Shown: in pieces, positions 36,958 through 46,684 of the stretch | Numbering within the stretch: the first letter of the stretch is position 1 | How the letters are laid out: each line of letters starts with the position of its first letter | NCBI RefSeq assembly: GCF_015207655.1 | Contig: NZ_JADEWN010000002.1 | Coordinates: 1-64,000, forward strand | Length of the DNA stretch: 64,000 nt | Reading direction: 5' to 3' | From: Gloeocapsopsis crepidinum LEGE 06123 | Lineage (GTDB): Bacteria > Cyanobacteriota > Cyanobacteriia > Cyanobacteriales > Chroococcidiopsidaceae | Notes under the pieces: generated by a model | Seen by the model: only the letters and a program-made list of their open reading frames with translations | What the model was told of the DNA's origin: nothing | Database searches by the model: none | Made by a program: the position numbers and the translations under genes

Positions 36958-37887
36958 TTAATTTCGTTCGTGTTCTTGGAGAAAAGCTTCAACTGTCTCG
37001 CGTGTAGGTAATGAAGATTGTGCGCCTGACTTGGTCGTTGCAAGCGCACCAGTTGCAGCGCCCCATACAACGGCTTCGCGAAGCGAGTATCCTTGAGATA
37101 ACGCGGCTGCTAGTCCACCATTAAATGCGTCTCCTGCTGCAACGGTATCTACAGCTTTTACAGAGAAAGCAGGAACAAAAAAGGTTTCATCTGGGGTGGC
37201 ACAGCAAACACCCTTAGCACCTAACTTGATAATTGCTGTTTTGACACCACGTTGCTGTAGTACTAATGCCGCTTTTTCGGCGCTTTCAGGACTATCGACT
37301 CGAAAATTCACTAATTGTCCTGCTTCTACTGCATTTGGTGTAATGATATCAACTACCGGATAAAGTTCTGATGGTAGCTCAGTAGGTGCTGGCGCTGGGT
37401 CTAAAATGACTTTAACACCTGTTTGTTGTGCTGCTTGTGCTGCTTTTTGTACCGCGAAAAGTGGAACTTCTAGTTGTAATAGCAAGACTGCTGCTGATAG
37501 CTGCTGTGTGAGACGTTTGATATCTTCCTCACCAACATTGCCGTTGGCACCAGGAATCACGATAATATGATTTTCGGCGTTGTCGTCTACTGCAATGACT
37601 GCAACTCCTGAAGTATTTGACGGATCAATGTATACACCATCAGTTTGAACGCGATCGCTTTGCAGATTTCGCAGTAACTCTTGCCCAAATTGATCTTTTC
37701 CCACGCGTCCCACAATTGCTGTAGGTACTCCTAAGCGCGCCACTGCTACCGCTTGATTCGCGCCTTTTCCTCCAGGCACAGTCACAAAACTATGACCTAA
37801 TAAAGTTTCGCCAGGAATAGGTAAGTGCGGAACTTTGGTAACTAAGTCCATATTTATACTACCGAAGACGAGAACACGAGGATTCAT
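36958..37887 (-). CDS. rbsK: ribokinase
   Basis: PfkB-family sugar kinase of 309 aa from the ATG at 37887 (MNPRVLVFGSINMDLVTKVP); the frame stays open for 79 more codons upstream but that part is not ribokinase-like. It phosphorylates D-ribose to ribose 5-phosphate. Family signatures are GGKGANQAVAVARLG (about residues 41-55) and the C-terminal AVDTVAAGDAFNGGLAAAL with the catalytic aspartate (about 254). It is divergent from a xylulokinase-type gene, which begins the sugar locus, and may feed ribose taken up by the importer into the pentose phosphate pathway. Confidence 0.9.
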   Translation of the reverse strand: MNPRVLVFGSINMDLVTKVPHLPIPGETLLGHSFVTVPGGKGANQAVAVARLGVPTAIVGRVGKDQFGQELLRNLQSDRVQTDGVYIDPSNTSGVAVIAVDDNAENHIIVIPGANGNVGEEDIKRLTQQLSAAVLLLQLEVPLFAVQKAAQAAQQTGVKVILDPAPAPTELPSELYPVVDIITPNAVEAGQLVNFRVDSPESAEKAALVLQQRGVKTAIIKLGAKGVCCATPDETFFVPAFSVKAVDTVAAGDAFNGGLAAALSQGYSLREAVVWGAATGALATTKSGAQSSLPTRETVEAFLQEHERN

Positions 37888-38135
37888 AGGGGTAGGATAG
37901 GGATACTTATTTGAAGATTGATCTTTAATTGTTAATTGTGAGTTATGGATGCTTATAGCAATTCTATCTGCGTTGTAACATTTGTAACGTAAACGCGTAG
38001 TGACTTGCCGCAGGCTACCGCAGGGGCGCACAGAACACAGAGGAAGGGAAATTAAGAGAGATTCTTCACGCACAATTAGGATTGTTAGGGTTGAAGTTGC
38101 TGCTCTATTTATCAAATAACGCAAGTGAAGAACAA

Positions 38136-39623
38136 ATGACTTTAAGTTTGGTTAACAGTAGTTATGTTGTGATAGGAATCGATCTTGGTACTAGTGGTGT
38201 GCGAGTTGTTGCAGTTAATCTTCAAGGTGCGATTGCTGTCCAAGCAACGCGTAGCTATCAATTACTCACACCCCAACCTGGGTGGACAGAACAAAACCCC
38301 GATGATTGGATTGCAGCAACTTTTCAGGCTTTGACTGAGGTAGTTCAGCAATTGGAAGATTACCAGATTCTTGGTTTAGGATTATCGGGGCAAATGCATG
38401 GGATGGTTCCTCTTGATGCAGTAGGAAATGTGCTTCGGCCAGCAATTTTATGGAACGATCAACGTACTGGTAAAGCGGTTACGACGATTGAAACGATAGT
38501 TCCCCGACAAGAATTGATTCAACGCACAGGAAATCCCGCAATTACAGGCTTTCAATTACCCAAGATTGTGTGGTTGCGTGAATCGGAACCGCAGGCGTTT
38601 AGTCAGATGCATCATGTACTCTTACCGAAAGACTATTTGGGATACGTCTTAACGGGGGAAATCGCCACGGAACCATCAGATGCTTCGGGGGTGGGATGTT
38701 TAAATTTAGGCGATCGCACTTGGGATTTAGATATTCTCACTGCCCTCGATCTTGATCCGCAGTTATTTCCCCAAGTTATCGACTCGACTGCGGTTGTCGG
38801 AAAATTAAAACCGGAAATTGCAAACATCACTGGTTTACCCGCAGGTTTACCGATTATTGCTGGTGGTGGTGACAATGCAGCTGCGGCGATTGGTTTAGGA
38901 ATTTCTAGTACGAATTGCGATCGCGGTAGTCTCAGTATTGGAACTTCAGGAGTTATTTTTGTCCCTTTGGCGCAACCTATTCCTGAACCTGAAGGACGAG
39001 TACATTTATTTTGTCATGCTGATGGTGGTTATCACTTGTTAGGTGTCACATTAGCAGCGAGTGGTTCGTTACGCTGGTATCGCGATACTTTTTTCCCAGA
39101 TTTTAGCTATGACGAGTTGACGGAGTGGGCGAGTAGTGCGCCTCCTGGTTCAGGTGGTGTGATATTTTTACCGCATTTGGCAGGCGAACGCAGTCCTTTT
39201 CTTGATTCTGAGGCGCGAGGTGCTTGGCTGAATCTCTCTTTAGCGCATAGCAAAGCAGAAATGACGCGGGCGGTACTCGAAGGTGTTGCCTATAGTTTAC
39301 GTGCGGCGTTAGAGGTGATAGAGGCGATCGCACCAACTCATGAATTTGTCGCAACGGGTGGTGGTTCGCGATCTAGGCTTTGGTTACAAATTATTACGGA
39401 TGTGCTTGGTGTCAATCTTGCCAAACCGATGTTAACAGAAGGTGCCGCATACGGCGCAGCGCTACTAGCTTTGGTTGGCTGTGATGTTTGCCCGAATTTA
39501 GAAACGGTCTTCCAAATTCTGCCTTCTACTGAAGAATATACTCAGCCCAATTCTCATGCAGTTTACACCGATGCATTTCATCGCTTTATAGCAATTTATG
39601 CTGCACTTAAAAGTATTAATTGA
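38136..39623 (+). CDS. xylB: FGGY-family carbohydrate kinase, xylulokinase-type (copy 1)
   Basis: A 495-aa sugar kinase. The start at 38136 ([20 protein letters not shown]) is chosen, with AAGTGAAG upstream. Signatures are the phosphate-binding [16 protein letters not shown], the substrate region [27 protein letters not shown], and the C-terminal adenosine loop [16 protein letters not shown]. It most likely makes xylulose 5-phosphate from D-xylulose, though FGGY specificity is hard to read. Clearly a different paralogue from copy 2 at 44164. It sits 603 bp before the importer operon and is divergent from rbsK. Confidence 0.88.
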   Translation: MTLSLVNSSYVVIGIDLGTSGVRVVAVNLQGAIAVQATRSYQLLTPQPGWTEQNPDDWIAATFQALTEVVQQLEDYQILGLGLSGQMHGMVPLDAVGNVLRPAILWNDQRTGKAVTTIETIVPRQELIQRTGNPAITGFQLPKIVWLRESEPQAFSQMHHVLLPKDYLGYVLTGEIATEPSDASGVGCLNLGDRTWDLDILTALDLDPQLFPQVIDSTAVVGKLKPEIANITGLPAGLPIIAGGGDNAAAAIGLGISSTNCDRGSLSIGTSGVIFVPLAQPIPEPEGRVHLFCHADGGYHLLGVTLAASGSLRWYRDTFFPDFSYDELTEWASSAPPGSGGVIFLPHLAGERSPFLDSEARGAWLNLSLAHSKAEMTRAVLEGVAYSLRAALEVIEAIAPTHEFVATGGGSRSRLWLQIITDVLGVNLAKPMLTEGAAYGAALLALVGCDVCPNLETVFQILPSTEEYTQPNSHAVYTDAFHRFIAIYAALKSIN

Positions 39624-40137
39624 GTAAAATTACTCTAGTTTAAAATTGGGTTTTTATTGCAATTAGTTAATACTAATTCTTGGAAATTATTAAAATATAT
39701 TAACGAAAAGTAGCATATTTTTTGTGCTAGATTTACTGATCCCTAAGATATAAGCTGACAGATAGATATACACTAACTAGCTCAGGGATCATAATTAAAA
39801 GATGGAGAGTTCATAAAAGAAAAGCCTGCAAAAATTTTTAAAACAGCGATCTAAGTACACTCTTTATAATTAATTTGTTTGCTTTAGTAATAAAACTTAA
39901 GTTTTGAGAAAGAAACAATATTGTCTTAAGCGACTTGGCACTTTAAATGAGCAGCGAGGGCTTAAGAAGAAGTAAAACTTAAACACTAAAGCAAGACAAA
40001 AGACAATATAAAAAGTGGAAATAGAAACACTTTTTAACACTGTCAAGCTAGATTGATAGGCAATTTTATCAACAGCTTTGGCAGCAACCGCAGGTCAATA
40101 TTCTGACTCATCCACACATGATTTGGTGGAGACAGAA
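39624..40137. other. AT-rich region upstream of the sugar importer
   Basis: Contains an 8-bp inverted repeat TGATCCCT/AGGGATCA (39737-39744 and 39784-39791) that could be an operator, and a weak GAGTA/TACTC hairpin overlapping the kinase stop. No gene was seen; the promoter of the importer is expected here. Confidence 0.4.
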
Positions 40138-40230
40138 GTGAAAAAAGTAGCGATCGCATTTGAATTGAGTTTGATGATTAGCGCCTTAGTAAAAGGAGTG
40201 TCCCAAAAGAATACGGAGATATTGCAGTGA
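40138..40230 (+). CDS. possible 30-aa leader peptide overlapping the sugar-binding protein start
   Basis: GTG AAA AAA ... to TGA encodes MKKVAIAFELSLMISALVKG then VSQKNTEILQ. Its stop overlaps the GTG start of the downstream gene (GTGA). GGTGGAGACAG precedes it as a ribosome site. The arrangement would allow translational coupling or attenuation. It resembles a truncated signal peptide, so a broken earlier start of the binding protein is the alternative. Confidence 0.35.
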   Translation: MKKVAIAFELSLMISALVKGVSQKNTEILQ

Positions 40231-41201
40231 AGCAAATTGCGCTTATAGGATTTCTAAGTGTGGCAAGTACTGTACTTGTTGCTTGCTCACCTTCTCAAAA
40301 TAATTCAACCCAGCCACAAACGAATACAAATTCAAAGCTGCAATCAGTAGCTTTAACCGTAGGCGATCTTGGTAATCCATTCTTTGTACTCATGGGGCGA
40401 GGTGCAGAGTCGGAAGCGAAAAAAATTGGTGGAGAAGATGTACGTACCACGATTGTTTCTAGCGGTTACGATCTGAACTTGCAGTTCAATCAGCTGGAAA
40501 ACTTTATCGCTGCTAACACAAGCTTAATCTTACTTAACGCTGCTGATAGTGTGGGAATTGCACCTGCTGTCGCTAAAGCAAAAGAAGCTGGCATTACCGT
40601 AATTGCAGTTGATACAGGCGCGGAAGGTGGTGTAGATGCTACCGTTACCTCAAACAATTTGCAAGCAGGACAAATTAGCTGTCAATATATTGCAGATCGC
40701 CTCAACGGGCAAGGCAACGTCGTGATTATTAACGGTCCACCTGTTAAATCAGTTATTGATCGCGTTCAGGGTTGCGAACAAAGCTTTGCTAAATATCCCA
40801 ATATCAAAGTGCTTTCTAAAGATCAAAATGCTGAAGGCAGCAGAGACGGTGGTTTAAGGGTCATGACCGACCTGCTAACTTCGTTCAAACAAATCGATGC
40901 AGTGTTTGCGATTAACGATCCGACTGGAGTAGGTGCAGAATTAGCCGCAAGGCAAGCCAAACGTGACGAATTTTTCATTGTTGGCGTAGACGGCGCACCC
41001 GAAGCCAAAGATGCGATCGAAGACCCTAGTAGTATATTTGTTGCAACAGCTGCTCAAGATCCTTTGGGAATGACCCAAACAGCAGTTCAGGTAGGCAACG
41101 ATATCCTCAACGGGAAAAAGCCTGAAGATCCTAACATCTTGATTCCAGTCAGATTGATTACAAGAGAGAACGTTAAAGACTACGCAGGTTGGACACAATA
41201 G
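40227..41201 (+). CDS. sugar ABC transporter substrate-binding lipoprotein (ribose class)
   Basis: A 324-aa periplasmic binding protein starting at GTG with CGGAGATATT upstream. A lipobox (STVLVACSPS, cysteine about residue 20) anchors it to the membrane. The body is a type 1 periplasmic fold of the RbsB/LacI group: VALTVGDLGNPFFVLMGRGA, IAANTSLILLNAADSVGIAP, ITVIAVDTGAEGGVDATVTS, and IDAVFAINDPTGVGAELAA. Ligand is probably a pentose or hexose monomer (ribose, fructose and xylose transporters all use this class). First gene of the importer; a structured repeat begins inside its stop codon. Confidence 0.92.
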   Translation: MKQIALIGFLSVASTVLVACSPSQNNSTQPQTNTNSKLQSVALTVGDLGNPFFVLMGRGAESEAKKIGGEDVRTTIVSSGYDLNLQFNQLENFIAANTSLILLNAADSVGIAPAVAKAKEAGITVIAVDTGAEGGVDATVTSNNLQAGQISCQYIADRLNGQGNVVIINGPPVKSVIDRVQGCEQSFAKYPNIKVLSKDQNAEGSRDGGLRVMTDLLTSFKQIDAVFAINDPTGVGAELAARQAKRDEFFIVGVDGAPEAKDAIEDPSSIFVATAAQDPLGMTQTAVQVGNDILNGKKPEDPNILIPVRLITRENVKDYAGWTQ

Positions 41202-41364
41202 ACTTCCTGCGTGAATGCGCTTGCGAATAAATTCGCACCTAAATAAACAAAGTCCACCACCGTGGACTTACTGCTAAAAGTCTTATTTTAGTGTACGAAG
41301 GTACACTTCACCTGGATAGCCCCGACTTTAGTCGTCGGGCATCTGTGATTCATACAGAAGGTCT
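41200..41364. repeat. structured repeat element, copy 2 (165 bp) inside the importer operon
   Basis: Same architecture as 25552-25717. Outer inverted repeat AGACTTCCTGCGTGAAT/ATTCATACAGAAGGTCT has two true mismatches and two G-T pairs. The four internal hairpins are present in the same order, e.g. AAGTCCAC/GTGGACTT with a changed loop (CACC for GGAG) and an identical GTGTACGAAGGTACAC. It lies in the 232-bp gap between the binding-protein and ATPase genes, its first bases forming the binding protein's TAG stop. No coding capacity. Confidence 0.85.
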
Positions 41365-41433
41365 AATGATTTGTCATCTTCACTGATACGGTTTGTGCCA
41401 GATAGCTGCACTACACACTAAAAAATTACTGCC

Positions 41434-42954
41434 ATGACAGCAACTCAATCTTCCACAATTCCCAGACTCGAAATGCGAGGCATTTCAAAGAAATTTCATG
41501 GTGTATCAGCCTTAAGCAATGTTGACTTGACTGTATATCCAGGCGAAGTTCATGCGCTGATGGGTGAAAATGGCGCGGGTAAAAGTACGCTGATGAAGAT
41601 TCTCGCTGGGGCTTACGAAAACGATGAAGGCGAGATTCGGATCAACGGCGAAATAGTTAAGATTTCTGACCCCAAAGCAGCAAGACAAGCAGGTATTGCG
41701 TTGATTTACCAAGAACTCAACGTTGCATCCAATTTAACTGTGGCTGAGAACATTTTCATGGGTAGCGAGTTTACCAAGGGGTATTTACTCGATCGCGATC
41801 GCATGAACCAAGAAGCCGCACAGGTACTTAACAGCTTGGGAGCAAGTTTTGCACCAAATGATGTTGTTTCTAGCCTCTCGATCGCGGAACAACAGCAAGT
41901 CGAAATTGCGCGGGCGCTGAAAGACAATAGCCGCATCCTCGTCATGGATGAACCAACCGCAGCCTTATCAGACCGCGAAACCGAACGTTTGTTTGAGTTA
42001 ATTCGGAAACTGCGTGCTGATGGGATTGCAATTATCTACATTAGCCATCGTATGGAAGAAATCTACGCTTTGGCTGATCGGATCAGCGTGCTACGCGATG
42101 GTGAGTATGTTGGTAGTCTAACGCGCGAGGAAATCTCCTCCGAGCGATTAGTACAGATGATGGTGGGTAGACCTGTCAAAGACTTATTTGAACGACGCCC
42201 AGAAAAACAACTCGGTTCAGTCGTCTTGGAGGTCAAAAATCTCAGTGATGGGAGAAAGATTCAGCCAACAAGTCTTAAACTTCACGCTGGTGAAATTGTC
42301 GGGCTAGCAGGATTGGTAGGTGCAGGTCGAACTGAACTATCAAGGTTGATTTTTGGTGCTGACCCCAAAGCAAGCGGTGAAGTATTTTTGAACGGCGTAC
42401 CACTGAGAATTGATCAACCGAGTGATGCAATCGCAGCGGGAATTGCTTATGTACCAGAAGACCGCAAAGACCAAGGTTTATTTTTAGAGATGAGTTGTCG
42501 CCAGAATATTGTACTCAACATCCTCAAGCGCAATGCTAATTCGGGCTTACTTAACTTTAAAAAACTGGGTACAGTTGCCTCAAAAGCCGTTGATGAGTTT
42601 AACATCCGCTTAGCAAGTTTAGAAAATCGAGCGCTCGATTTATCGGGTGGAAATCAGCAAAAGTTGCTGCTAGCACGCTGGCTAGCGATTAATCCTAAAG
42701 TTTTGCTACTCGATGAACCGACGCGGGGTGTAGATATTGGAGCAAAAAGCGAAATTTACCGAATTATTAGCGATTTAGCCGCACAAGGCATGGCTATTTT
42801 GATGGTTTCTAGCGAATTGCTCGAAATTATTGGATTAAGCGATCGCGTCTTAGTCATGCGCGAAGGACGCTTAGAAGGTGAACTTACTGGTACAGACATT
42901 ACTCAAGAAAACATTATGGCTTACGCCACCGGAGCAACTGAGGTAGGAATATGA
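41434..42954 (+). CDS. sugar ABC transporter ATP-binding protein, tandem domains (RbsA class)
   Basis: A 506-aa ATPase with two fused nucleotide-binding domains. Domain 1: Walker [10 protein letters not shown] (about residues 43-51), signature [15 protein letters not shown], Walker [13 protein letters not shown]. Domain 2: a degenerate Walker A ([10 protein letters not shown]), signature [15 protein letters not shown], Walker [15 protein letters not shown]. This asymmetric pattern is characteristic of RbsA/XylG/MglA importers. It powers uptake with the permease, whose start overlaps its stop by four bases (ATGA). Confidence 0.95.
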   Translation: MTATQSSTIPRLEMRGISKKFHGVSALSNVDLTVYPGEVHALMGENGAGKSTLMKILAGAYENDEGEIRINGEIVKISDPKAARQAGIALIYQELNVASNLTVAENIFMGSEFTKGYLLDRDRMNQEAAQVLNSLGASFAPNDVVSSLSIAEQQQVEIARALKDNSRILVMDEPTAALSDRETERLFELIRKLRADGIAIIYISHRMEEIYALADRISVLRDGEYVGSLTREEISSERLVQMMVGRPVKDLFERRPEKQLGSVVLEVKNLSDGRKIQPTSLKLHAGEIVGLAGLVGAGRTELSRLIFGADPKASGEVFLNGVPLRIDQPSDAIAAGIAYVPEDRKDQGLFLEMSCRQNIVLNILKRNANSGLLNFKKLGTVASKAVDEFNIRLASLENRALDLSGGNQQKLLLARWLAINPKVLLLDEPTRGVDIGAKSEIYRIISDLAAQGMAILMVSSELLEIIGLSDRVLVMREGRLEGELTGTDITQENIMAYATGATEVGI

Positions 42955-43952
42955 GTCAAACAGCAAGACCTGTTAGAACGAAGTCACGCGATCGCTCTCC
43001 AGTCGGTGGACGCAGATCGACAAATAATTTACTTCAAGTAGCAGGAATTCTGCCAATTCTGTTACTGATTGGCATTCTATTTACTTTCCTTACTCCTAAC
43101 TTTCTGACACCTGGTAATATTGTTAACATTCTCCGGCAAGCATCAATCAATATCGTGCTGGCAACGGGGATGACGTTCGTCATTTTAACGGGCGGGATTG
43201 ACTTATCGATTGGCTCTATTTTAGGAGTTTCTGCCGTAGTCGGAGTACTGGCATCACTTCTACCAGGAATCGGATGGTTTGCAGTTCCAGCGGCACTTTT
43301 GACAGGCTTAGGTTTAGGTTTATTAAACGGTGCATTAATTGCCTTTTTGGATTTACCGCCGTTTATCGTCACTTTAGGTGCATTGACGGCTCTACGAGGT
43401 GTTGCCTACTTGGTAGCAAATGGCACAACAGTTATCAATCGCAATCTCAATTTTGCGTGGATCGGTAACAACTATTTAGGACCATTACCCTGGTTAGTTG
43501 TGATTGCCCTGCTAGCAGTGTTTGTTAGCTGGTTTATCCTCCGCCGTACCGTCTTAGGCGTACAAATTTATGCTGTGGGCGGTAATCAGCAAGCGGCTAG
43601 GTTGACAGGTATTAAGGTCAATCGAGTCCTGTTATTTGTCTATGGTGTCAGCGGCTTACTCGCAGGCTTAGCAGGCGTTATGAGTGCTAGCCGTCTTTAT
43701 AGTGCGACAGGAATGCTGGGAAATGGCTATGAACTCGATGCGATCGCGGCTGTTATTTTAGGCGGTACAAGTTTCTCTGGCGGTATTGGTACAATCTTCG
43801 GTACTTTGGTAGGTGCGTTGATCATCGCTGTTCTTAACAACGGTTTGACGCTGCTGAATATGTCGTTTTTCTGGCAACTCGTCGTCAAAGGTTTAGTCAT
43901 TATCTTTGCGGTCACAATTGATCGTCTGCGGAGACGTTCCAGAAAGCGCTAA
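42951..43952 (+). CDS. sugar ABC transporter permease (RbsC class)
   Basis: A 333-aa inner-membrane permease with about eight to ten helices: a basic N-terminal tail, then [19 protein letters not shown], the conserved [20 protein letters not shown] (about residues 71-90), [20 protein letters not shown], and [20 protein letters not shown] (about 259-278), all diagnostic of the RbsC/AraH/XylH family. It forms the channel of the importer with the ATPase upstream, to which it is translationally coupled. The operon continues into a kinase gene about 210 bp later. Confidence 0.95.
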   Translation: MSQTARPVRTKSRDRSPVGGRRSTNNLLQVAGILPILLLIGILFTFLTPNFLTPGNIVNILRQASINIVLATGMTFVILTGGIDLSIGSILGVSAVVGVLASLLPGIGWFAVPAALLTGLGLGLLNGALIAFLDLPPFIVTLGALTALRGVAYLVANGTTVINRNLNFAWIGNNYLGPLPWLVVIALLAVFVSWFILRRTVLGVQIYAVGGNQQAARLTGIKVNRVLLFVYGVSGLLAGLAGVMSASRLYSATGMLGNGYELDAIAAVILGGTSFSGGIGTIFGTLVGALIIAVLNNGLTLLNMSFFWQLVVKGLVIIFAVTIDRLRRRSRKR

Positions 43953-44109
43953 GACTTTTATAGTGCGATCGGCAAGAGGTAATTGAATCTCTGAAAATAT
44001 GCATTATCGCCGCGCAGAGTTATGAATGATGAATAACTCCGCACCTGGTTTAAAGTCCGTAAATTATAAGTTATGAGTGCAAGACGAAACTCAAAACTTT
44101 GTCTGGGTT

Positions 44110-44126
44110 AATTCAAAACTCAAAAC
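44110..44126 (-). repeat. 17-bp dispersed repeat (exact inverted match to 17257-17273)
   Basis: AATTCAAAACTCAAAAC here equals the reverse complement of GTTTTGAGTTTTGAATT at 17257-17273; a 15-base version is at 13099-13113. All three lie between genes. Confidence 0.7.
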
Positions 44127-44163
44127 TCTATTTACAAGTAGTCCACAATCTAAGGCAAGTCTC

Positions 44164-45612
44164 ATGCTGCTAGGGATTGATTTAGGTACTAGTTCTGTCA
44201 AAGTATTACTTTTAGACACAGATGGAACAGTCGTTGGTGAAGCTTCGAGTGCTTACGATGTGAATGCACCATATCCAGGATGGGCAGAAACAAATCCCGA
44301 AGCCTGGTGGTTAGCGGTTGCGATCGCTGTCCAAAAAGCCGTAAAGAATCGTCAAGTTGAAGTACAAGCGATTGCACTTTCTGGGCAAATGCACGGCGTT
44401 GTTTTAACTGATGCCGAAGGTACGCCGTTACGTCCGGCGATTCTCTGGGCAGATACGCGATCGAGTGAAATGTTGCCACAATATGATGTCCTCGATTCTA
44501 GTATGCGTAGTCAACTCGCAAATCCCATAGCAGCAGGCATGGCAGGAGCAAGTTTATTATGGTTACGCAAGTACGAACCCGAAGTGTATGCAAGGGCGCG
44601 TTGGGTAGTGCAACCGAAAGATTGGTTACGCTTGCGCCTGACCGGAAAAGTCGCCGCTGAACCCTCAGATGCTTCAGGAACGTTGCTTTATGATGTTGTC
44701 TCCGATTGCTGGGCGCTTGATGTTATTGCCGCCTTAAAATTACGTTCCGATTGGCTACCTGAACTTTTGCCATCAAGTAGTAGCATTGCTGGAAATTTAA
44801 TACCAGAAGCTGCTTCACACCTTGAGTTAATTGTCAATACTCCTGTCATTGCAGGTGCAGCTGATACCGCTGCTGCAGCATTGGGTAATGGTTTAATTCA
44901 ACCAGGAACTGTGCAACTTACAGTAGGATCTGCCGCACAAATCATTACACCACGTTCTCAACCAATAGTCGATTCTTACGGTCGTACGCATCTGTATCGC
45001 GCCGCGTTACCGCATCAATGGTACACTCTAGCAGCAATTCAAAATGCTGGACTCGCGTTAGAGTGGGTGAAAGGCGTCTTAGGTTACACCTGGGAACAAG
45101 TGTATGCCGAAGCGTTCGCAGTTCCTCTAGGGTGTGAAGGTTTGACGTTTTTACCGTATTTGACAGGCGATCGCACTCCCCACCTCGATCCACTTGCACG
45201 GGGCGCTTGGGTAGGATTAGGACTACATCATACTCGCGCACACCTAATGCGGGCTGCATTAGAAGGAGTTGCTTTTAGTTTGAAGCAAGGTTTAGATGCG
45301 ATCGCAGCAACGGGTGTCACAGCCACTCAATTGCGCTTAGCTGGTGGTGGAACCCTAGAACCTATGTGGCAACAATTACTCGCTGATGTTTTACAAGTTT
45401 CCCTTTACTCTACAACAGTCGCAGCAGCTTCCGCACGCGGTGCAGCAATTTTAGCAGGCATGGGTATTGGAGTCTTTCAGGATGCGATCGCCACACAATC
45501 ATCTGGACAAAACACAACACCAAATAATCCAGATTCCTCGCTAGAAGCAGCTTGGCAACGCTATCAATCACTGTATCCATCATTGCATCAATGGCATCAT
45601 TTAGGAGATTGA
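44164..45612 (+). CDS. xylB: FGGY-family carbohydrate kinase, xylulokinase-type (copy 2)
   Basis: A 482-aa sugar kinase, the length of E. coli XylB, from ATG 44164 (MLLGIDLGTSSVKVLLLDTD). An in-frame GTG at 44077 would add 29 unrelated residues and is rejected. Motifs are the same as in copy 1 but diverged: IALSGQMHGVVLTDAEG, LRPAILWADTRSSE, LTGDRTPHLDPLARGAW, and LRLAGGGTLEPMWQQLLA. Its stop is one base from the next start, so it is coupled to the isomerase-like gene. It is downstream of the importer and probably phosphorylates the imported ketose or a derived ketose. Confidence 0.9.
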   Translation: MLLGIDLGTSSVKVLLLDTDGTVVGEASSAYDVNAPYPGWAETNPEAWWLAVAIAVQKAVKNRQVEVQAIALSGQMHGVVLTDAEGTPLRPAILWADTRSSEMLPQYDVLDSSMRSQLANPIAAGMAGASLLWLRKYEPEVYARARWVVQPKDWLRLRLTGKVAAEPSDASGTLLYDVVSDCWALDVIAALKLRSDWLPELLPSSSSIAGNLIPEAASHLELIVNTPVIAGAADTAAAALGNGLIQPGTVQLTVGSAAQIITPRSQPIVDSYGRTHLYRAALPHQWYTLAAIQNAGLALEWVKGVLGYTWEQVYAEAFAVPLGCEGLTFLPYLTGDRTPHLDPLARGAWVGLGLHHTRAHLMRAALEGVAFSLKQGLDAIAATGVTATQLRLAGGGTLEPMWQQLLADVLQVSLYSTTVAAASARGAAILAGMGIGVFQDAIATQSSGQNTTPNNPDSSLEAAWQRYQSLYPSLHQWHHLGD

Positions 45613-45613
45613 G

Positions 45614-46684
45614 ATGAATTGGTATCCCATTAAACTAACAACGCACATTCGCAAGTATGCATTTGGAGAAAGAGCGATCGCTGATAAACTTGGCAAGCAA
45701 GGCTTACCAACAGAAGGTATCATTGCCGAAACCTGGGAAATTAGCGATTATCAAGATACAACTGGAACCATTGTTAATGGTGCTTTTGCAGGTCGCACAT
45801 TGCACGATCTAGTACTGGAATATCCCAATGAACTTGTTGGTAGCGGTTGGCGTGGTCCACACTTTCCCATTCTCGAAAAGTTTCTCGATGCTTCGCATAT
45901 GTTACCTGTGCATCTTCATGCGGATGATGAAATAGCAAAGCGCGTGTATAACGAACCTAATGGTAAAACCGAAGCTTGGCATATTGTTTGGGCTGCACTT
46001 GGTGCAACTGTATTAGCTGGACTCAAAGCCGATTTTTCTCGCAAACAACTCTTTGATGCATTTGTTGCTCAAGATTACGACTCGGTGATGGTGCGACATC
46101 TCATTCAAACCGGAGATACAGTTTATGTTCCTGCAGGAATTATCCACTCATTTGGTCCTGATGCATTAGTGTTTGAAGTGCAACAAACATCCGATTTAGG
46201 TAATTCGGTGATGCCTACAGATTTGTATGGTAAGCCACTAAGTCAAGAAAAGTGGTATGAGAATATTAATACAGTATTAGATGAACTGCGATCGCACTAC
46301 CAACCGTATCCCAATTCAGGATTAGAGATACAACAAGGCGCGAACCGTCGTATTTTTTGTTGTGCAGGACCATATTTTGCTTTAGAACGCTTGTTACTCA
46401 GCGAACCGTTTACCGAACCATCACACCCACATCGCTGTATCACACTAACAAATGTAGGCGATCCAGTACAGTTAGAGTTTGCGGAAGGAACAGAAACATT
46501 AGAACGTGCAGAGTCGTGCATTTTACCTGCGTCTATTGGAGAAGTCCGTATTATTCCTGACAAAAGCGCGACTTTGATTGCTGGCTATGTTCCTGATTTA
46601 CAACACGACGTAATTGCAGCTTTACGTGCAGCTGGTTATGAAGAGGAACAAATTCAAGGTCTAGGTGATGTTGATATGAGTTAA
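45614..46684 (+). CDS. class I mannose-6-phosphate isomerase-like protein
   Basis: A 356-aa cupin-type isomerase resembling type I phosphomannose isomerase (ManA). It has IIAETWEISDYQ, a metal-binding LPVHLHADDEIAKRVYNEPN (HxH, about residues 97-116), GKTEAWHIVWA with a conserved Glu/His, and TVYVPAGIIHSFGPDALVFEVQQTSDL. The predicted reaction is mannose 6-phosphate to fructose 6-phosphate with Zn2+; position after a ketose kinase and ABC importer suggests another sugar phosphate is possible. One base after the kinase stop. Its end overlaps the convergent MFS gene by four bases. Confidence 0.85.
   Translation: MNWYPIKLTTHIRKYAFGERAIADKLGKQGLPTEGIIAETWEISDYQDTTGTIVNGAFAGRTLHDLVLEYPNELVGSGWRGPHFPILEKFLDASHMLPVHLHADDEIAKRVYNEPNGKTEAWHIVWAALGATVLAGLKADFSRKQLFDAFVAQDYDSVMVRHLIQTGDTVYVPAGIIHSFGPDALVFEVQQTSDLGNSVMPTDLYGKPLSQEKWYENINTVLDELRSHYQPYPNSGLEIQQGANRRIFCCAGPYFALERLLLSEPFTEPSHPHRCITLTNVGDPVQLEFAEGTETLERAESCILPASIGEVRIIPDKSATLIAGYVPDLQHDVIAALRAAGYEEEQIQGLGDVDMS

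Noticed and set aside
37888..38124. 79-codon N-terminal extension of ribokinase
   Set aside because: The segment lacks PfkB-family features and overlaps the divergent promoter region; the family start MNPRVLVFGS is at 37887.
44077..44163. N-terminal extension of the second xylulokinase-type gene
   Set aside because: The GTG at 44077 adds 29 residues unlike any FGGY kinase and includes the dispersed CAAAACTCAAAACTC repeat; the ATG at 44164 starts the conserved phosphate-binding motif.
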